NCBI GenBank assembly: GCA_013298325.1
Contig: JAAFHJ010000002.1
Coordinates: 1-35,747 of the forward strand
Source of the DNA: Myxococcales bacterium
GTDB lineage: Bacteria > Myxococcota_A > Polyangia > Polyangiales > Polyangiaceae
Reading direction: 5' to 3'
Length of the DNA stretch: 35,747 nucleotides
A program made the translations under genes and the position numbers. The notes under the pieces were generated by a model that ran no database searches, was not told the origin of the DNA, and worked only from the letters and a program-made list of their open reading frames with translations. Position 1 is the first letter of the stretch; the number at the start of each line of letters is the position of its first letter. Shown piece after piece: positions 1 to 9,281 of the stretch.

Positions 1-2
1 GG

Positions 3-3000
3 GGCCTTTTCGACGAGTGGACCTGGCCCATTTTTGAAAATGAACTGAAGGGGTTGGGGACGGGGATTGCCTCCGCGAAGCTCCTCGGCTCTGCGTCCTA
101 CCCGGCGTTGGTGGCGGGCGCGCGCGTTACCGTGTTCGTCGATGCCGAGACGGTCGTCCGCTACGACCTGCCGGCGAACATCGGCGACGTTCAGCAGGTA
201 TTTTATGTCACCGCCCCTGCGACGGGCCGCAGTGATCTGCTGATCGCTCACCGGCCGAAGGGGACCTACTCGAACCATTTTCAATGGCATTCGGGAGGCG
301 AACCTATGGAGATTAACGCCTACTTCTATGGGGCTATCCGCGACATCGTAACGCCCCTTGGTACCAGCTTTGGCGGGCCGATTCTTGCTCCTGGTGAACG
401 ATTTGAGAAATGGGAGATCCACGGTCAAGCAATCAGCAACGGTCGCGAGCACTGGCTCCTTTCCGCCGGCGAACGCCTTGGCTGTTTCCCCGTCGATGAC
501 GCGTTGAAAAAGCTAGGCGGGCGCACCGAGTGGCCGGCGTGCTTCGCCGCTTTCGCCGAACTCAGCGACGGGGCGAGCGTCGCCGCGTTGTCGCTGACGC
601 CGGCGCGTCCGGGCGCCGAGCACTCGCCGGTCGGCGGTGGGGCGAACGGCGTTGGCGGGATGCTGCGCCGGAAGCAGGTCGCCGGTGGCCGGACCTTCGA
701 CTACCAGCGCGCCGATGGTGCCCGTTTCCGCGGCGACTTTGAGTTCCACGGGCTCGTCGATATCCCCTTCGGTCCGACCGTCCCCGTCCGCGCCGCCGCG
801 GCAAATTACCAGTCCGACGAGCGCTTCACCATTCTCGACGCCGGCGGCGTACCGGTCACGGCGGTCGGTTCTGGGGTGACGCCGTCGGCCGGCTTCCTCC
901 GCCTGCCGCGCGCCTCTTCCCTCCAGAACCTTCGCGTGCGCGATGCAGCCACCAGCCGCGCGCTTCGCGCCACCACCACCGCGACCGCTACGACGCTTCT
1001 CGCCGCCGCCGCCGCCGATCGAGCCGCCAGTGCCGCTCCGGGGGTACCCAAGGGAACGCCTCCGAGTTCGGCGGGGACCGAACGCGCGATTCAAGAAGCA
1101 TTTCCGGGGATTGACCCGGTGCTCGTTGGTGCCGTCGCATCGCAGGTCTTCGGCACCCACGAACTTGTTCAGCGGATTGATGCACTCTGCAACCCGCGGC
1201 GCACCGAAGCGTCAGAGGTCGCCGCCGCAACCGGCACGAGCGCCGTCGCCCTCCGCGATGGCGCGGTCGCGGAGGCGATGCACCTCGGCCGGTCGCTCGT
1301 CGCTCGCACCGACGGCGGGGACGTCCTCACCGGCTATGCCCTCGCTGCGGCTGCTCTAGCAGGCCCTGCCGTTCCGGAAGTCCTCGCGATTCCGAGCCAT
1401 TTTGCTTGGGAGACGATCGTCGAAGGTTTGCCGCAGGCGGTCGCCTTCTTCCTCGCCCGCCCCTTTCCGGGAACGGGAGAGAGCCCTCGGGAGGCCCTCC
1501 GTGCGTTCGCCATCGCCCTGCGCGATACGCCGCTCGCCGGCGACTTCGTCCGCGTCTCCGTGCAAGCGGCGATCACGAGCGCGTGGGTCAGCGCGTGCCC
1601 GAAAGGGCAGCTCGCCTACGTGATTTCATCCGATAAAATCAAAGGTTGGGAGTCGCTCTCCCCACGCAACGTGCTCGTCCGGCTCGGCGCCGGAAACCCG
1701 ACGACGGCCGGATTGCGCGCAGCGACCCTCTTCCTCCGCGCAACGCCGGAGGAGGGGGTGGTTCCCCCGGTGGAGGCGACCGGCAGTGTCGAGGGCGTTG
1801 TTGTCGCTGCGAAAACCGACCTCCTCGCCGCCGCGGTCGCGCGTGCCGAGCCGGTGCCCGTGCCGACCGGCAAGGCGGGCGCGGCCGTGCTCGCCGCCCT
1901 TGTCGCGGGCACGACGTTGGAGGTCGCAGATGTGCGATTGTTGCTAGCCGGTCTGCCCAACTTCGGTACCTGGACGAGCGATTTTCTTGGCGAGAAGATT
2001 CGCAAAGCGGTCGATCTGAAAATGGCCGATGCAAAGGTGTCGAAAGAGCGTTGGAAGCGGTACGCATCGCGCCCGCAGTTCCTTTCCTTCGTCGCCGCGT
2101 GCGTTCCCGCGCCGGACGCATTTGGCGACGATGCGGCCCACGTCGCGGCCATCGAAGCGGCGATTCGCGAGCGTTATTCAGCGTCTATCGCGGTGCCCGA
2201 CGCCACCGTCGCCCTTGTGACGAAGCGTCTCGCGTGGAAGGGGGATGTTCGCCTGGTTCTCGCCGACTTCGCGACTGGCGCATCCCGCGTCGGAAATTTT
2301 TCCGACGACTCCGTACCGGGAATTACGCCCGAGAAACCGAACTTTCCGGCCCCAGAGACCCTCGTTTCTTTTGCGAAAGTGCTCGTACTCCTCGCGAGCG
2401 AAGTGGCAGAAGAGGACCCGGTTCGACGCGGGCTTCCGTCGACGTTCCGGCGTTTCCTCGCCGCTCTCCGCGACCCCCGACACATCCTCACACTCCCGAT
2501 GGTCTACCTGAGCGAAACCGCCGCGAAGGAGCAGTATTTGGCGACGTTTGGCGGCGCGCCGGTGACGTTCCGGAACGCCGCCGGCAATGAACTGACCGGC
2601 CGCGAGGTCGATGGGCTCCTCGTCACCGAGGAGCGGTGGGGCGTAAACCGGTTTTTCCGGCCGGCACGGCTCGACGGTGCCCTACGCGACCAGGTTGCCG
2701 CCGCCCTCGGCGTCGAGAACGCTTACGGGACCGACGCGGCGCGGGCAGCCCTCTTTTTGACGAGTTCGGAAGCTCTTGGACTTGTTGACGGAATCGTCTC
2801 GTCGAGCCCCACGTTCCAGGTCGATCCGCGCGTTTCGGCACCGACGGTCGTGGCGGCCGCGCGGAAGAAGTTTCCGCAGTTTTCCGAGGAATCGGTCGTC
2901 GTCTACCTTGTGCTCCTCGCCGCCGCGACGCCGACCCGAAAGCGCCTGGAGACGCTCGTCGGTGGGGCTGCTGCTTTCGAGGCGGCAGCAGAGCCGCTCG

Positions 3001-3248
3001 TCGCCGCGGGCCTCCTCGTTACCGGCACGAGGGAAAAAGCGGGGCGCGAGCACTTCTTGCCGGGCCCCTGGGACGCCAAGTGGGGGCCGATGGAGACCTG
3101 GAAGCAGGCCCTCTACGACCGCACCTTCTTCGGGCTCGCGCTCCCTCTTGAACCGATGGGTGCACTATACAAGAAAGCCTGGGAGCGCGTCGAGGCCGGG
3201 GATCTCCCGCGTTTTGAAGAGGCCGTTCGCGAGAAAAAGAAACGCTGA
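3..3248 (+). CDS. Large uncharacterised protein, 5'-truncated by the window edge
   Basis: The open frame runs to the window start (GLFDEWTWPIFENELKGLGTGIASAK...) upstream of the listed TTG start at 54. Long ORF with coding-like composition; Ala/Thr/Pro-rich linker around aa 300-340; no family recognised with confidence. Confidence 0.8.
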   Translation, partial: GLFDEWTWPIFENELKGLGTGIASAKLLGSASYPALVAGARVTVFVDAETVVRYDLPANIGDVQQVFYVTAPATGRSDLLIAHRPKGTYSNHFQWHSGGEPMEINAYFYGAIRDIVTPLGTSFGGPILAPGERFEKWEIHGQAISNGREHWLLSAGERLGCFPVDDALKKLGGRTEWPACFAAFAELSDGASVAALSLTPARPGAEHSPVGGGANGVGGMLRRKQVAGGRTFDYQRADGARFRGDFEFHGLVDIPFGPTVPVRAAAANYQSDERFTILDAGGVPVTAVGSGVTPSAGFLRLPRASSLQNLRVRDAATSRALRATTTATATTLLAAAAADRAASAAPGVPKGTPPSSAGTERAIQEAFPGIDPVLVGAVASQVFGTHELVQRIDALCNPRRTEASEVAAATGTSAVALRDGAVAEAMHLGRSLVARTDGGDVLTGYALAAAALAGPAVPEVLAIPSHFAWETIVEGLPQAVAFFLARPFPGTGESPREALRAFAIALRDTPLAGDFVRVSVQAAITSAWVSACPKGQLAYVISSDKIKGWESLSPRNVLVRLGAGNPTTAGLRAATLFLRATPEEGVVPPVEATGSVEGVVVAAKTDLLAAAVARAEPVPVPTGKAGAAVLAALVAGTTLEVADVRLLLAGLPNFGTWTSDFLGEKIRKAVDLKMADAKVSKERWKRYASRPQFLSFVAACVPAPDAFGDDAAHVAAIEAAIRERYSASIAVPDATVALVTKRLAWKGDVRLVLADFATGASRVGNFSDDSVPGITPEKPNFPAPETLVSFAKVLVLLASEVAEEDPVRRGLPSTFRRFLAALRDPRHILTLPMVYLSETAAKEQYLATFGGAPVTFRNAAGNELTGREVDGLLVTEERWGVNRFFRPARLDGALRDQVAAALGVENAYGTDAARAALFLTSSEALGLVDGIVSSSPTFQVDPRVSAPTVVAAARKKFPQFSEESVVVYLVLLAAATPTRKRLETLVGGAAAFEAAAEPLVAAGLLVTGTREKAGREHFLPGPWDAKWGPMETWKQALYDRTFFGLALPLEPMGALYKKAWERVEAGDLPRFEEAVREKKKR

Positions 3249-3255
3249 ATTTGGT

Positions 3256-3720
3256 CTAGCCGGTAGTTTTTGGCGCGCGCGCGTAGAGTGCAGCCCACGC
3301 AACAAACAAAAACTGAAACGGCAGTCGCCCGATCGCGGCTGCCGCACTCACGCCAAGCGCCTCTGGATGGAGAGCTAGGTAAATGTTTGCTGGAAAAACA
3401 GCAATATACAGTGCCACTAGCCCAAAGGCTGCGGCTCGCCGCATCTGCGGGAGGAGAAGGCCGACGCCACCGGCGATCTCGAAAAAGCCCGATAGAAGAA
3501 CCAGAAAACGGTGTTTGTCTGCCGGGATGTACTCCGGCATGATCTTCATGAAGAACTCTGGATGAACGAAATGAAGAACGCCGACCGTCACCATCAAGCC
3601 GGCGAGCAGCCCGCGCAGGGGGCGGGAGGCTGCAAGCCGGTCGAGGCGTTCTCCGGTCCGGCGGTTCGCCGGGCGGAGAGAAACGCGAGTGGGCGGCGTC
3701 GGAGGCGGGGCGAGGGTCAT
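3256..3720 (-). CDS. DoxX-like small integral membrane protein
   Basis: About four hydrophobic segments and DoxX-like motifs (LMVTVGVLHFVHPEFFMKIMPEYIP, SGFFEIAGGVGLLLPQMRRAAAFGLVAL). ATG at 3720, 11 bp after the upstream SDR stop. Confidence 0.8.
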   Translation of the reverse strand: MTLAPPPTPPTRVSLRPANRRTGERLDRLAASRPLRGLLAGLMVTVGVLHFVHPEFFMKIMPEYIPADKHRFLVLLSGFFEIAGGVGLLLPQMRRAAAFGLVALYIAVFPANIYLALHPEALGVSAAAAIGRLPFQFLFVAWAALYARAPKTTG

Positions 3721-3731
3721 CGCCCCTGTGC

Positions 3732-4448
3732 TTACCAGGGGAGCTTCTTGCCGAGGTGGAAGTAGCCGCCGGTCGGCCCATCGTCGTTCAGCAGGGCAAG
3801 CTCAACGGCGGTTTTCGCGCCGGTCTCGACGTCGAGGGGGGCATTGGCGCCGCCGAGGTCGGTCTTGACCCACCCGGGGTGGGCGGCGTTGACCTTGATC
3901 CCCTTTGCCGCCAACGCCTTCGATTGAATGACGGTCACCATGTTCAGCGCCGCCTTTGAAGAGGCGTAAGCATAGGTGAAGAAGTCATTCATTTCGTCGG
4001 TCGACTTGAGCGTCTCAATAGATCCGAGAATACTCGAATGATTGACGACTCGGCCGTGGCCGCTCTTTGCGAGGAGATCGGCAAATGCTTCCGTTGCCGC
4101 CCAGGGACCAATCACGTTGGTATTCAGGGTCGCTGCGAAGCTCTCGCGGGTGATGCTGCCCCCCCAATCGCTCGAAATTCCTGCGTTATTTACAAGGATA
4201 TCGAGCTTGCCCGCCTTTTCGCCGATCGTCTTCACGGCGGCATCGAGTTCCGACTGATTCTCCACGTCAAGCTTCACAAAGTGGGCATCGACCCCCTCTG
4301 CGCGGAGCTCGGTTTCCGCCTTCTTTCCGCGTTCGGCGTCGCGGGCGCCGACGAATACTTGGACGCCCGCCTTGCCAAGCTGGCGGGCGATCTCGAGTCC
4401 AAGTCCTTTGTTTGCGCCGGTAACGAGTGCGATTTTCTTCTGGCTCAT
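3732..4448 (-). CDS. SDR family NAD(P)-dependent oxidoreductase (carbonyl reductase-like)
   Basis: TGANKGLGLEIARQL Rossmann motif, NNAG, YASSKAALN (YxxxK), PGWVKTDLGG. Likely start is the internal ATG (MSQKKIALVTGANKG) at 4448, not the ORF start at 4523. Confidence 0.9.
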   Translation of the reverse strand: MSQKKIALVTGANKGLGLEIARQLGKAGVQVFVGARDAERGKKAETELRAEGVDAHFVKLDVENQSELDAAVKTIGEKAGKLDILVNNAGISSDWGGSITRESFAATLNTNVIGPWAATEAFADLLAKSGHGRVVNHSSILGSIETLKSTDEMNDFFTYAYASSKAALNMVTVIQSKALAAKGIKVNAAHPGWVKTDLGGANAPLDVETGAKTAVELALLNDDGPTGGYFHLGKKLPW

Positions 4449-4553
4449 GGCTCTAAACTCCGGAAAAAATCCCGCGACAGCGGGGGGAGCCGCCATCGTG
4501 GGACCGGTGTTCGCTTCCCGCAAGTGGGGTCGCTACAAAAAAAGAAGCGACCG

Positions 4554-5936
4554 TCAGTGCTCGCAAAGGCTGACGGCGCGGACGTTGAGCGTCTGCTTGT
4601 GGCGCTTCCGCTCCTCCATCAGTTCAAGGCGAATCGCCAGCGCCTCTTCGTGCGACAGGATGCCTTGTTGGGCAGGAACCTCTTCCGTCGACGGAATCGG
4701 CGCGTTCGGATCGACGATCCAGAAGACGATCACGCGGCGCCGCCCCTCGGTGGCGCCATCGGCGAGCTTCAGCGCGCTGAGCTTGTGAATGTGCGAGTTG
4801 GGGAAGACGACGAGGCGCCCCTTCGGCGTCGCGACCTCGCCGACCGGGACGGTCCCTTCATCGACGAGGGCCTCCAGCGCCCGCGGACGGCTCTGGGAAA
4901 TGTTCCAGAAGAGGTGACCGGCCTCCTCCTCGGTGTACGGACGCTTAAAGCGAAGTTCTCCACCGGTCAAAGCCTCATCACGATCGAGGACATAGACGCA
5001 GGTGGCGACAATGTGCTCGTGGCTCATTCCTTCAACGTGCCAGACGCCTTCGTGGGTTTCCCCGGCACCGAGGCGATATTCAACGATCTTCGGGATCACG
5101 AGGAGGTTGCGACCGCGGAGATTGCGCACGTTCGCAGGACGCGCTTCAAGCGAGATATTCTCGGGAAGTTCCCCTTCGTGCTCGGTCTCGCTGTCGTCCT
5201 TCCAGAAAACCGTCCCATCGACGTAACCAACGACGCTCTCAATCAGGGGAAGCGCTGTCGCGAACAGGGCCGCGAGGTCGTCGTAGGTTGACGCGTGGCG
5301 CGTCTGGTCGAGGTTGTTGATGTACGAGCGGATGGTGACCGAGCCGTCTTCGGCGACGTGGAACGGCGTCGGCAACCACTGGTACTTGGAACTCTCGTAG
5401 GTCCGCCCGAAGCGATCGTAGGGAAGCGCGGGACCGTGGTGGAAGACCTTGTTAATCTTCGATGTATCTCGGATGTACGGGTAGAGAGACGGGTGCACGA
5501 GGTCACGCACGCGCGTCCCCGAGCCCGGGTGGTAGTCGACCGGTTCGAGGGCGATGAGGCGCTCCACATCGGCGTTGAGCCGCGCGACGAGTTCGGGGCT
5601 CACGAGGGCATCGGCGAAGGCGATTCCATCCGGAAAGGGGCGGCGAAGATGCTTCTCCCAGACTGCCGAAATGTGCGGCGATTCGGAGACGTAGAACCAC
5701 TCTTCGTTGCTGACGACGTACTCGGTTCCCGATTCGGTATCGCGAATGGTCGAAGTGTCGTTTTCGGAGTTTTGAGCGACGACGATGCCTTCGTTGCCGG
5801 GGAAATCGGTCCCATCGACGGCGGCGAAATCGCATTCGCTGACCGTATCCCCCACCTGTGGCTTGTAGTCTTCTCCGAAGGTCAGGAGTTCATTGACAAA
5901 CGCGTAGTCGGTAGTCGTTGCGAAATGGACCGTCAT
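4554..5936 (-). CDS. DUF4246 family protein, putative 2OG-Fe(II) oxygenase fold, with a small N-terminal beta-rich (KOW/SH3-like) region
   Basis: DUF4246-like blocks: SKYQWLPTPFHVAEDGSVTIRSYINNL, GVWHVEGMSHEHIVATCVYVLD (HxE), RLVVFPNSHIHKL (distal His), RRRVIVFWIVDP (Arg). RBS-like AAGGA upstream of the ATG at 5936. Confidence 0.85.
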   Translation of the reverse strand: MTVHFATTTDYAFVNELLTFGEDYKPQVGDTVSECDFAAVDGTDFPGNEGIVVAQNSENDTSTIRDTESGTEYVVSNEEWFYVSESPHISAVWEKHLRRPFPDGIAFADALVSPELVARLNADVERLIALEPVDYHPGSGTRVRDLVHPSLYPYIRDTSKINKVFHHGPALPYDRFGRTYESSKYQWLPTPFHVAEDGSVTIRSYINNLDQTRHASTYDDLAALFATALPLIESVVGYVDGTVFWKDDSETEHEGELPENISLEARPANVRNLRGRNLLVIPKIVEYRLGAGETHEGVWHVEGMSHEHIVATCVYVLDRDEALTGGELRFKRPYTEEEAGHLFWNISQSRPRALEALVDEGTVPVGEVATPKGRLVVFPNSHIHKLSALKLADGATEGRRRVIVFWIVDPNAPIPSTEEVPAQQGILSHEEALAIRLELMEERKRHKQTLNVRAVSLCEH

Positions 5937-6028
5937 CGGAATTTCCTTCGTTGAAGACAGAAGTACCTGCGCCTAGAGGGCCGCGGAAAGTTACCGGATC
6001 GGGGGAGCCGCCGCGGCGTCAAACGTGC

Positions 6029-6802
6029 TCAAACGGTCGGGCGCCAGTAGCGACGTAGCCGAATGCGGCTCTCGGCGCCGAATGCCTTCAGGAAACCACA
6101 CGTCGCTTCGTCGTCTTCCACCATGAGCGAAAGGTGTTTCTCGCCGGCGTGGCGCTCAACCTCGCGGAGGAACGCGGTTGCGATCGCCGGGCGCGCGATT
6201 CGAAACGGGAAGCAGCCGGGGAAGGCCGAATCGAAGAGCGCGACCCCAAGCGGCGCTCCGTCGTCGTCCCAGGCGCCGATCGGAAGCTGGGCGGCGCGGC
6301 TCGGCGTCACCCGCGCCACCGGCAGGGCGAAGGCAGCAGCGAAGTGAGCGAGCCTTTCTGCGGAGAGAAGGCCGGTGCTGCACGCATAGACCGGCATCGC
6401 ATCGACGTCGCGAAAATCGACGCGAAGCGCCTCTGAAGTACCCGCTTCTTCAAAGCCAAGGTGTTCGTAGAAAGCGCCATTGGAACCTTCCCTATCGGTG
6501 TTGAGCTGAATCGCCCTTCCGCCGGCCGCGTCCTCCAAGAGCGTCCGCGCAACACCCCGACCCCGAGCTTCGGGTGCCGTCACAAGATGTCTCAAAAATA
6601 CGGGAATATCGGAGGTTTCGTCGTGTTCAGCGTAGCTGTACCCGACAACCGAGAGCTGGGCGTCCACAGCGACCCGGAGCCGATAGCGCCCTGCCTTAGG
6701 AGGCAAACCGGGCGGCGGGCCATCAACACGGAGTTCCCTATACAATTCGGAAATCCGCGGAAGATCTTCCGCGGTAGCTTCGCGAAGCGCGATCGCGTTC
6801 AT
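6029..6802 (-). CDS. GNAT family N-acetyltransferase
   Basis: MNAIALREATAEDLPRISELYREL and LVTAPEARGRGVARTLLEDA (R/QxxGxG/A acetyl-CoA loop). Start chosen as the internal ATG at 6802, 2 bp after the preceding stop. Confidence 0.85.
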   Translation of the reverse strand: MNAIALREATAEDLPRISELYRELRVDGPPPGLPPKAGRYRLRVAVDAQLSVVGYSYAEHDETSDIPVFLRHLVTAPEARGRGVARTLLEDAAGGRAIQLNTDREGSNGAFYEHLGFEEAGTSEALRVDFRDVDAMPVYACSTGLLSAERLAHFAAAFALPVARVTPSRAAQLPIGAWDDDGAPLGVALFDSAFPGCFPFRIARPAIATAFLREVERHAGEKHLSLMVEDDEATCGFLKAFGAESRIRLRRYWRPTV

Positions 6803-6804
6803 CG

Positions 6805-7698
6805 TTAATCCTTGCGGCACGTCAATACCTGAACCACGTAGAGTTCTACGCGGCGGCGGGAGTGGGGGCGCGGCCAGAGGAGGTCGTCGTCGCAGGCGGT
6901 GACGGCGAGCCCCGCCTCACCCAGGAGCTGGGCGAGGGTCGTCTCGTCGTCCCCTCCGAGGGCTGGGTCGGGGCTGCTCACGATGGCGGTCCCGCCGGGG
7001 TGCAGGCTTCGTGCGATCGCGGCGCAGGCGCGGGCGGGATCGCCGACGAGGTCGAGGACGTTCTCCGCGACCACCAAATCGAGGGAGTCCTCCGCAAATG
7101 GGAGGTCTTCGACGTCGGCCACGAGGGGGATCCCGCGGCCGAGCGTTTTTGTCGCGAGCAACGCCCCGCGAAGGGAGAGGTCGACGACCCATGGCTCGAC
7201 GTTGCGCGGGAGCCAGCGCGCCGCACCGAGGCCGGCGCCGGCACCGACGATGCAGACGTCGCCATTGATTTTCTTAGGAACACGGCGCTTTATCGCGTGC
7301 GCGACGGTCGCCCCTTGGGGGCCGCGGAGCGGCGCGTAGATCCCTTCCAGGGGGCCGGCCGTTGTGCCGCGGCGGGGGAGCCCCTCGCCGTCTGCCTCGG
7401 CCGCGGTCCAGTCGTCGGCGAGGGGGACGAGGTCTTCGTCGGCGGCGAACGCGCGGATCGTCGCGAGCGTCCCGCGGGAAAGCCGATCCTGTTCGGCCAG
7501 GGTCGTCACGAGGCTCTCGCGGTGGCGACCGATGTAGCCCTCGGCGTCGACGAGCAGGAGCGGGACGCCACCGAGGACCGGGTACGCACACCCCTCCTCG
7601 CACGTGAGCTCGGTGATGCCGTCGTCCTCGACGGGGGCACCGGGCGTGAACGGGAGGTCGGCACCGCAACGGGGGCAGGCAAGCATGCTATTATTCAC
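6805..7698 (-). CDS. Class I SAM-dependent methyltransferase with N-terminal Trm112-like zinc-binding domain
   Basis: N-terminus CPRCGADLPF...LTCEEGCAYPVLGGVPLLL; VCIVGAGAGLGAARWLP motif I, DLVVAENVLDLVGDP. The GTG start overlaps the upstream ALDH stop (GTGA). Confidence 0.8.
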   Translation of the reverse strand: MNNSMLACPRCGADLPFTPGAPVEDDGITELTCEEGCAYPVLGGVPLLLVDAEGYIGRHRESLVTTLAEQDRLSRGTLATIRAFAADEDLVPLADDWTAAEADGEGLPRRGTTAGPLEGIYAPLRGPQGATVAHAIKRRVPKKINGDVCIVGAGAGLGAARWLPRNVEPWVVDLSLRGALLATKTLGRGIPLVADVEDLPFAEDSLDLVVAENVLDLVGDPARACAAIARSLHPGGTAIVSSPDPALGGDDETTLAQLLGEAGLAVTACDDDLLWPRPHSRRRVELYVVQVLTCRKD

Positions 7699-9218
7699 CA
7701 GGATTCCCCATTCATACCGGGCGAAAGTTGTGGGTTTGAAGCGGGTGTAGGAACGTGGAGTTCACCGACAGCGTCGACGCAGTAAAAACTGGAGAAGAGC
7801 CCCGCCGGGCGATGGTTGCCGGAGGCGCGGCGCCCGCCGAACGGAAGCTTCGACGAACTCCCCACGCTCGCGCGGTTCCAGTTGCAGAGGCCGACGTCCA
7901 GATCGTCGGCGAAGCGCTCGAAGCGCGTTTGATTCTGGGTGAACACCGCCGCGGCGAGCCCATAGTTTCCGAGGTTTGCGCGTGCGAGCAGGTCGTCTTC
8001 GTCGCGAGCGACCTCCACGGTGAGTACCGGCGCGAAGAGTTCTTCTAGGTGCAGCGGCGCGCCCGTGAGCTCCGCCGGCGCGATCGATTTGTGTGCAAGG
8101 TACACGGAAGGCCGCGCATAGTGACCGCGCACGCCGGTCACGTCGATACGCGAGAAGGGGACGATCGCCTCAAAGGCATGTTCCGAGGCAGCCGTCATCG
8201 CTTCCATTCGCTGAAGGGCGCGCTCATCAATGACGGGACCCAAGAAGCAATCTTCGTGGGGGCCGACGCGGAGGGCGCGTGCGGCGCGTGCGAGGCGCGT
8301 GACGACCTCGTCGGCGTTTGCCGCGGTCACGAGGATCCGGCTGTTGGCGGTGCACCGCTGACCTGCGGTTACATAGGCGGAAAAGACCAGCTCGCGAACG
8401 GTGTGGGCGATGTCGGCATCTTCCAACACAATCGCGGGGTTGCGGCCCCCAAGTTCGAGCGCGATCAGCCGCCCTGGGAAGCGGGCGCTCGCCGCGAGGA
8501 TCGCCGAGCCGACGGCGGTGCTCCCGGTGAACATGATCGCGTCGACGCCGGCGTGGTCGACCAGCGCCCGCGCGACCTCCGGGCCTCCGTGGAGGAGCTG
8601 AAAAACCCCCGGCGGGAATCCCGCCTCATGCATGCATTCTGCAAGAATCTGACCGACTTCGGGCGCCTTCTCGGAGGGCTTGAAGATCACGCAATTCCCG
8701 TTTGCGAGCGCCGGCACGAAATGGCCATTGGCGAGGTGGGCGGGAAAATTGAACGGGCCCAACACGGCACAGACTCCCACCGGCCGTAGGCGGATGCGGG
8801 TGTTCGGTTCGGGCGTGACTGGGAACTGAAGTAGCTCGTTGCCGGCGCCGAGGGTGATCGCGACCTTTGCGGCGAGCGCATCGGCCTCGGTGCGTGCCTC
8901 CCAAAGGGGCTTTCCGATGGAACGGGCGATGGCGACGGCGATTTCCTCGCGTCGCGCCTTTAGAGCGCCGGCGTAGCGTTGCAGGTATTCTGCACGGACT
9001 TCGCGCGGCGTCTTTCGCCAGCTATTCTGGGCCGCCCGCGCTGCAGCGACGGCGATGTCGACATCACCCACCGACCACGACGTGCGAAACGGCGTGTCGG
9101 CGAGATCGGCGGGCGAGGGGGGGGCGAGTTCGCCGGTAGCCCCGGTCGACGTCGGGCCGACGAACCGCCCATCGAGGTAGTTTCCGAGACCGTCGCGTGT
9201 CGCCCTTCGGAGAGTCAT
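7695..9218 (-). CDS. Aldehyde dehydrogenase family protein, succinylglutamate-semialdehyde dehydrogenase (AstD)-like
   Basis: FGPFNFPAHLANGHFVPALANGNCVIFKPSEKAPEV, LELGGRNPAIV, AGQRCTANSR (catalytic Cys), FGGRRASGNHRP signature. Confidence 0.9.
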   Translation of the reverse strand: MTLRRATRDGLGNYLDGRFVGPTSTGATGELAPPSPADLADTPFRTSWSVGDVDIAVAAARAAQNSWRKTPREVRAEYLQRYAGALKARREEIAVAIARSIGKPLWEARTEADALAAKVAITLGAGNELLQFPVTPEPNTRIRLRPVGVCAVLGPFNFPAHLANGHFVPALANGNCVIFKPSEKAPEVGQILAECMHEAGFPPGVFQLLHGGPEVARALVDHAGVDAIMFTGSTAVGSAILAASARFPGRLIALELGGRNPAIVLEDADIAHTVRELVFSAYVTAGQRCTANSRILVTAANADEVVTRLARAARALRVGPHEDCFLGPVIDERALQRMEAMTAASEHAFEAIVPFSRIDVTGVRGHYARPSVYLAHKSIAPAELTGAPLHLEELFAPVLTVEVARDEDDLLARANLGNYGLAAAVFTQNQTRFERFADDLDVGLCNWNRASVGSSSKLPFGGRRASGNHRPAGLFSSFYCVDAVGELHVPTPASNPQLSPGMNGESW

Positions 9219-9281
9219 GGCGGCGTTTTACCGCGGGTTGGCGTGGAGTTGGGGGAATCCTCGCGCGCCGTCCCGCGGCGC

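Noticed and set aside
1639-2590. Overlapping ORFs on both strands inside the first gene
   Set aside because: Arg/Pro/Ser-rich translations typical of out-of-frame high-GC sequence; the 1064-aa frame is continuous and more protein-like.
3270-3290. GCGCGCGCGC run (possible Z-DNA-like tract)
   Set aside because: Short and inside the DoxX-like coding region (3256-3720); expected in high-GC coding DNA.
4038-5291. 417-aa + strand ORF
   Set aside because: Antisense to the SDR and DUF4246 genes, which carry clear family motifs. Typical shadow ORF of high-GC DNA.
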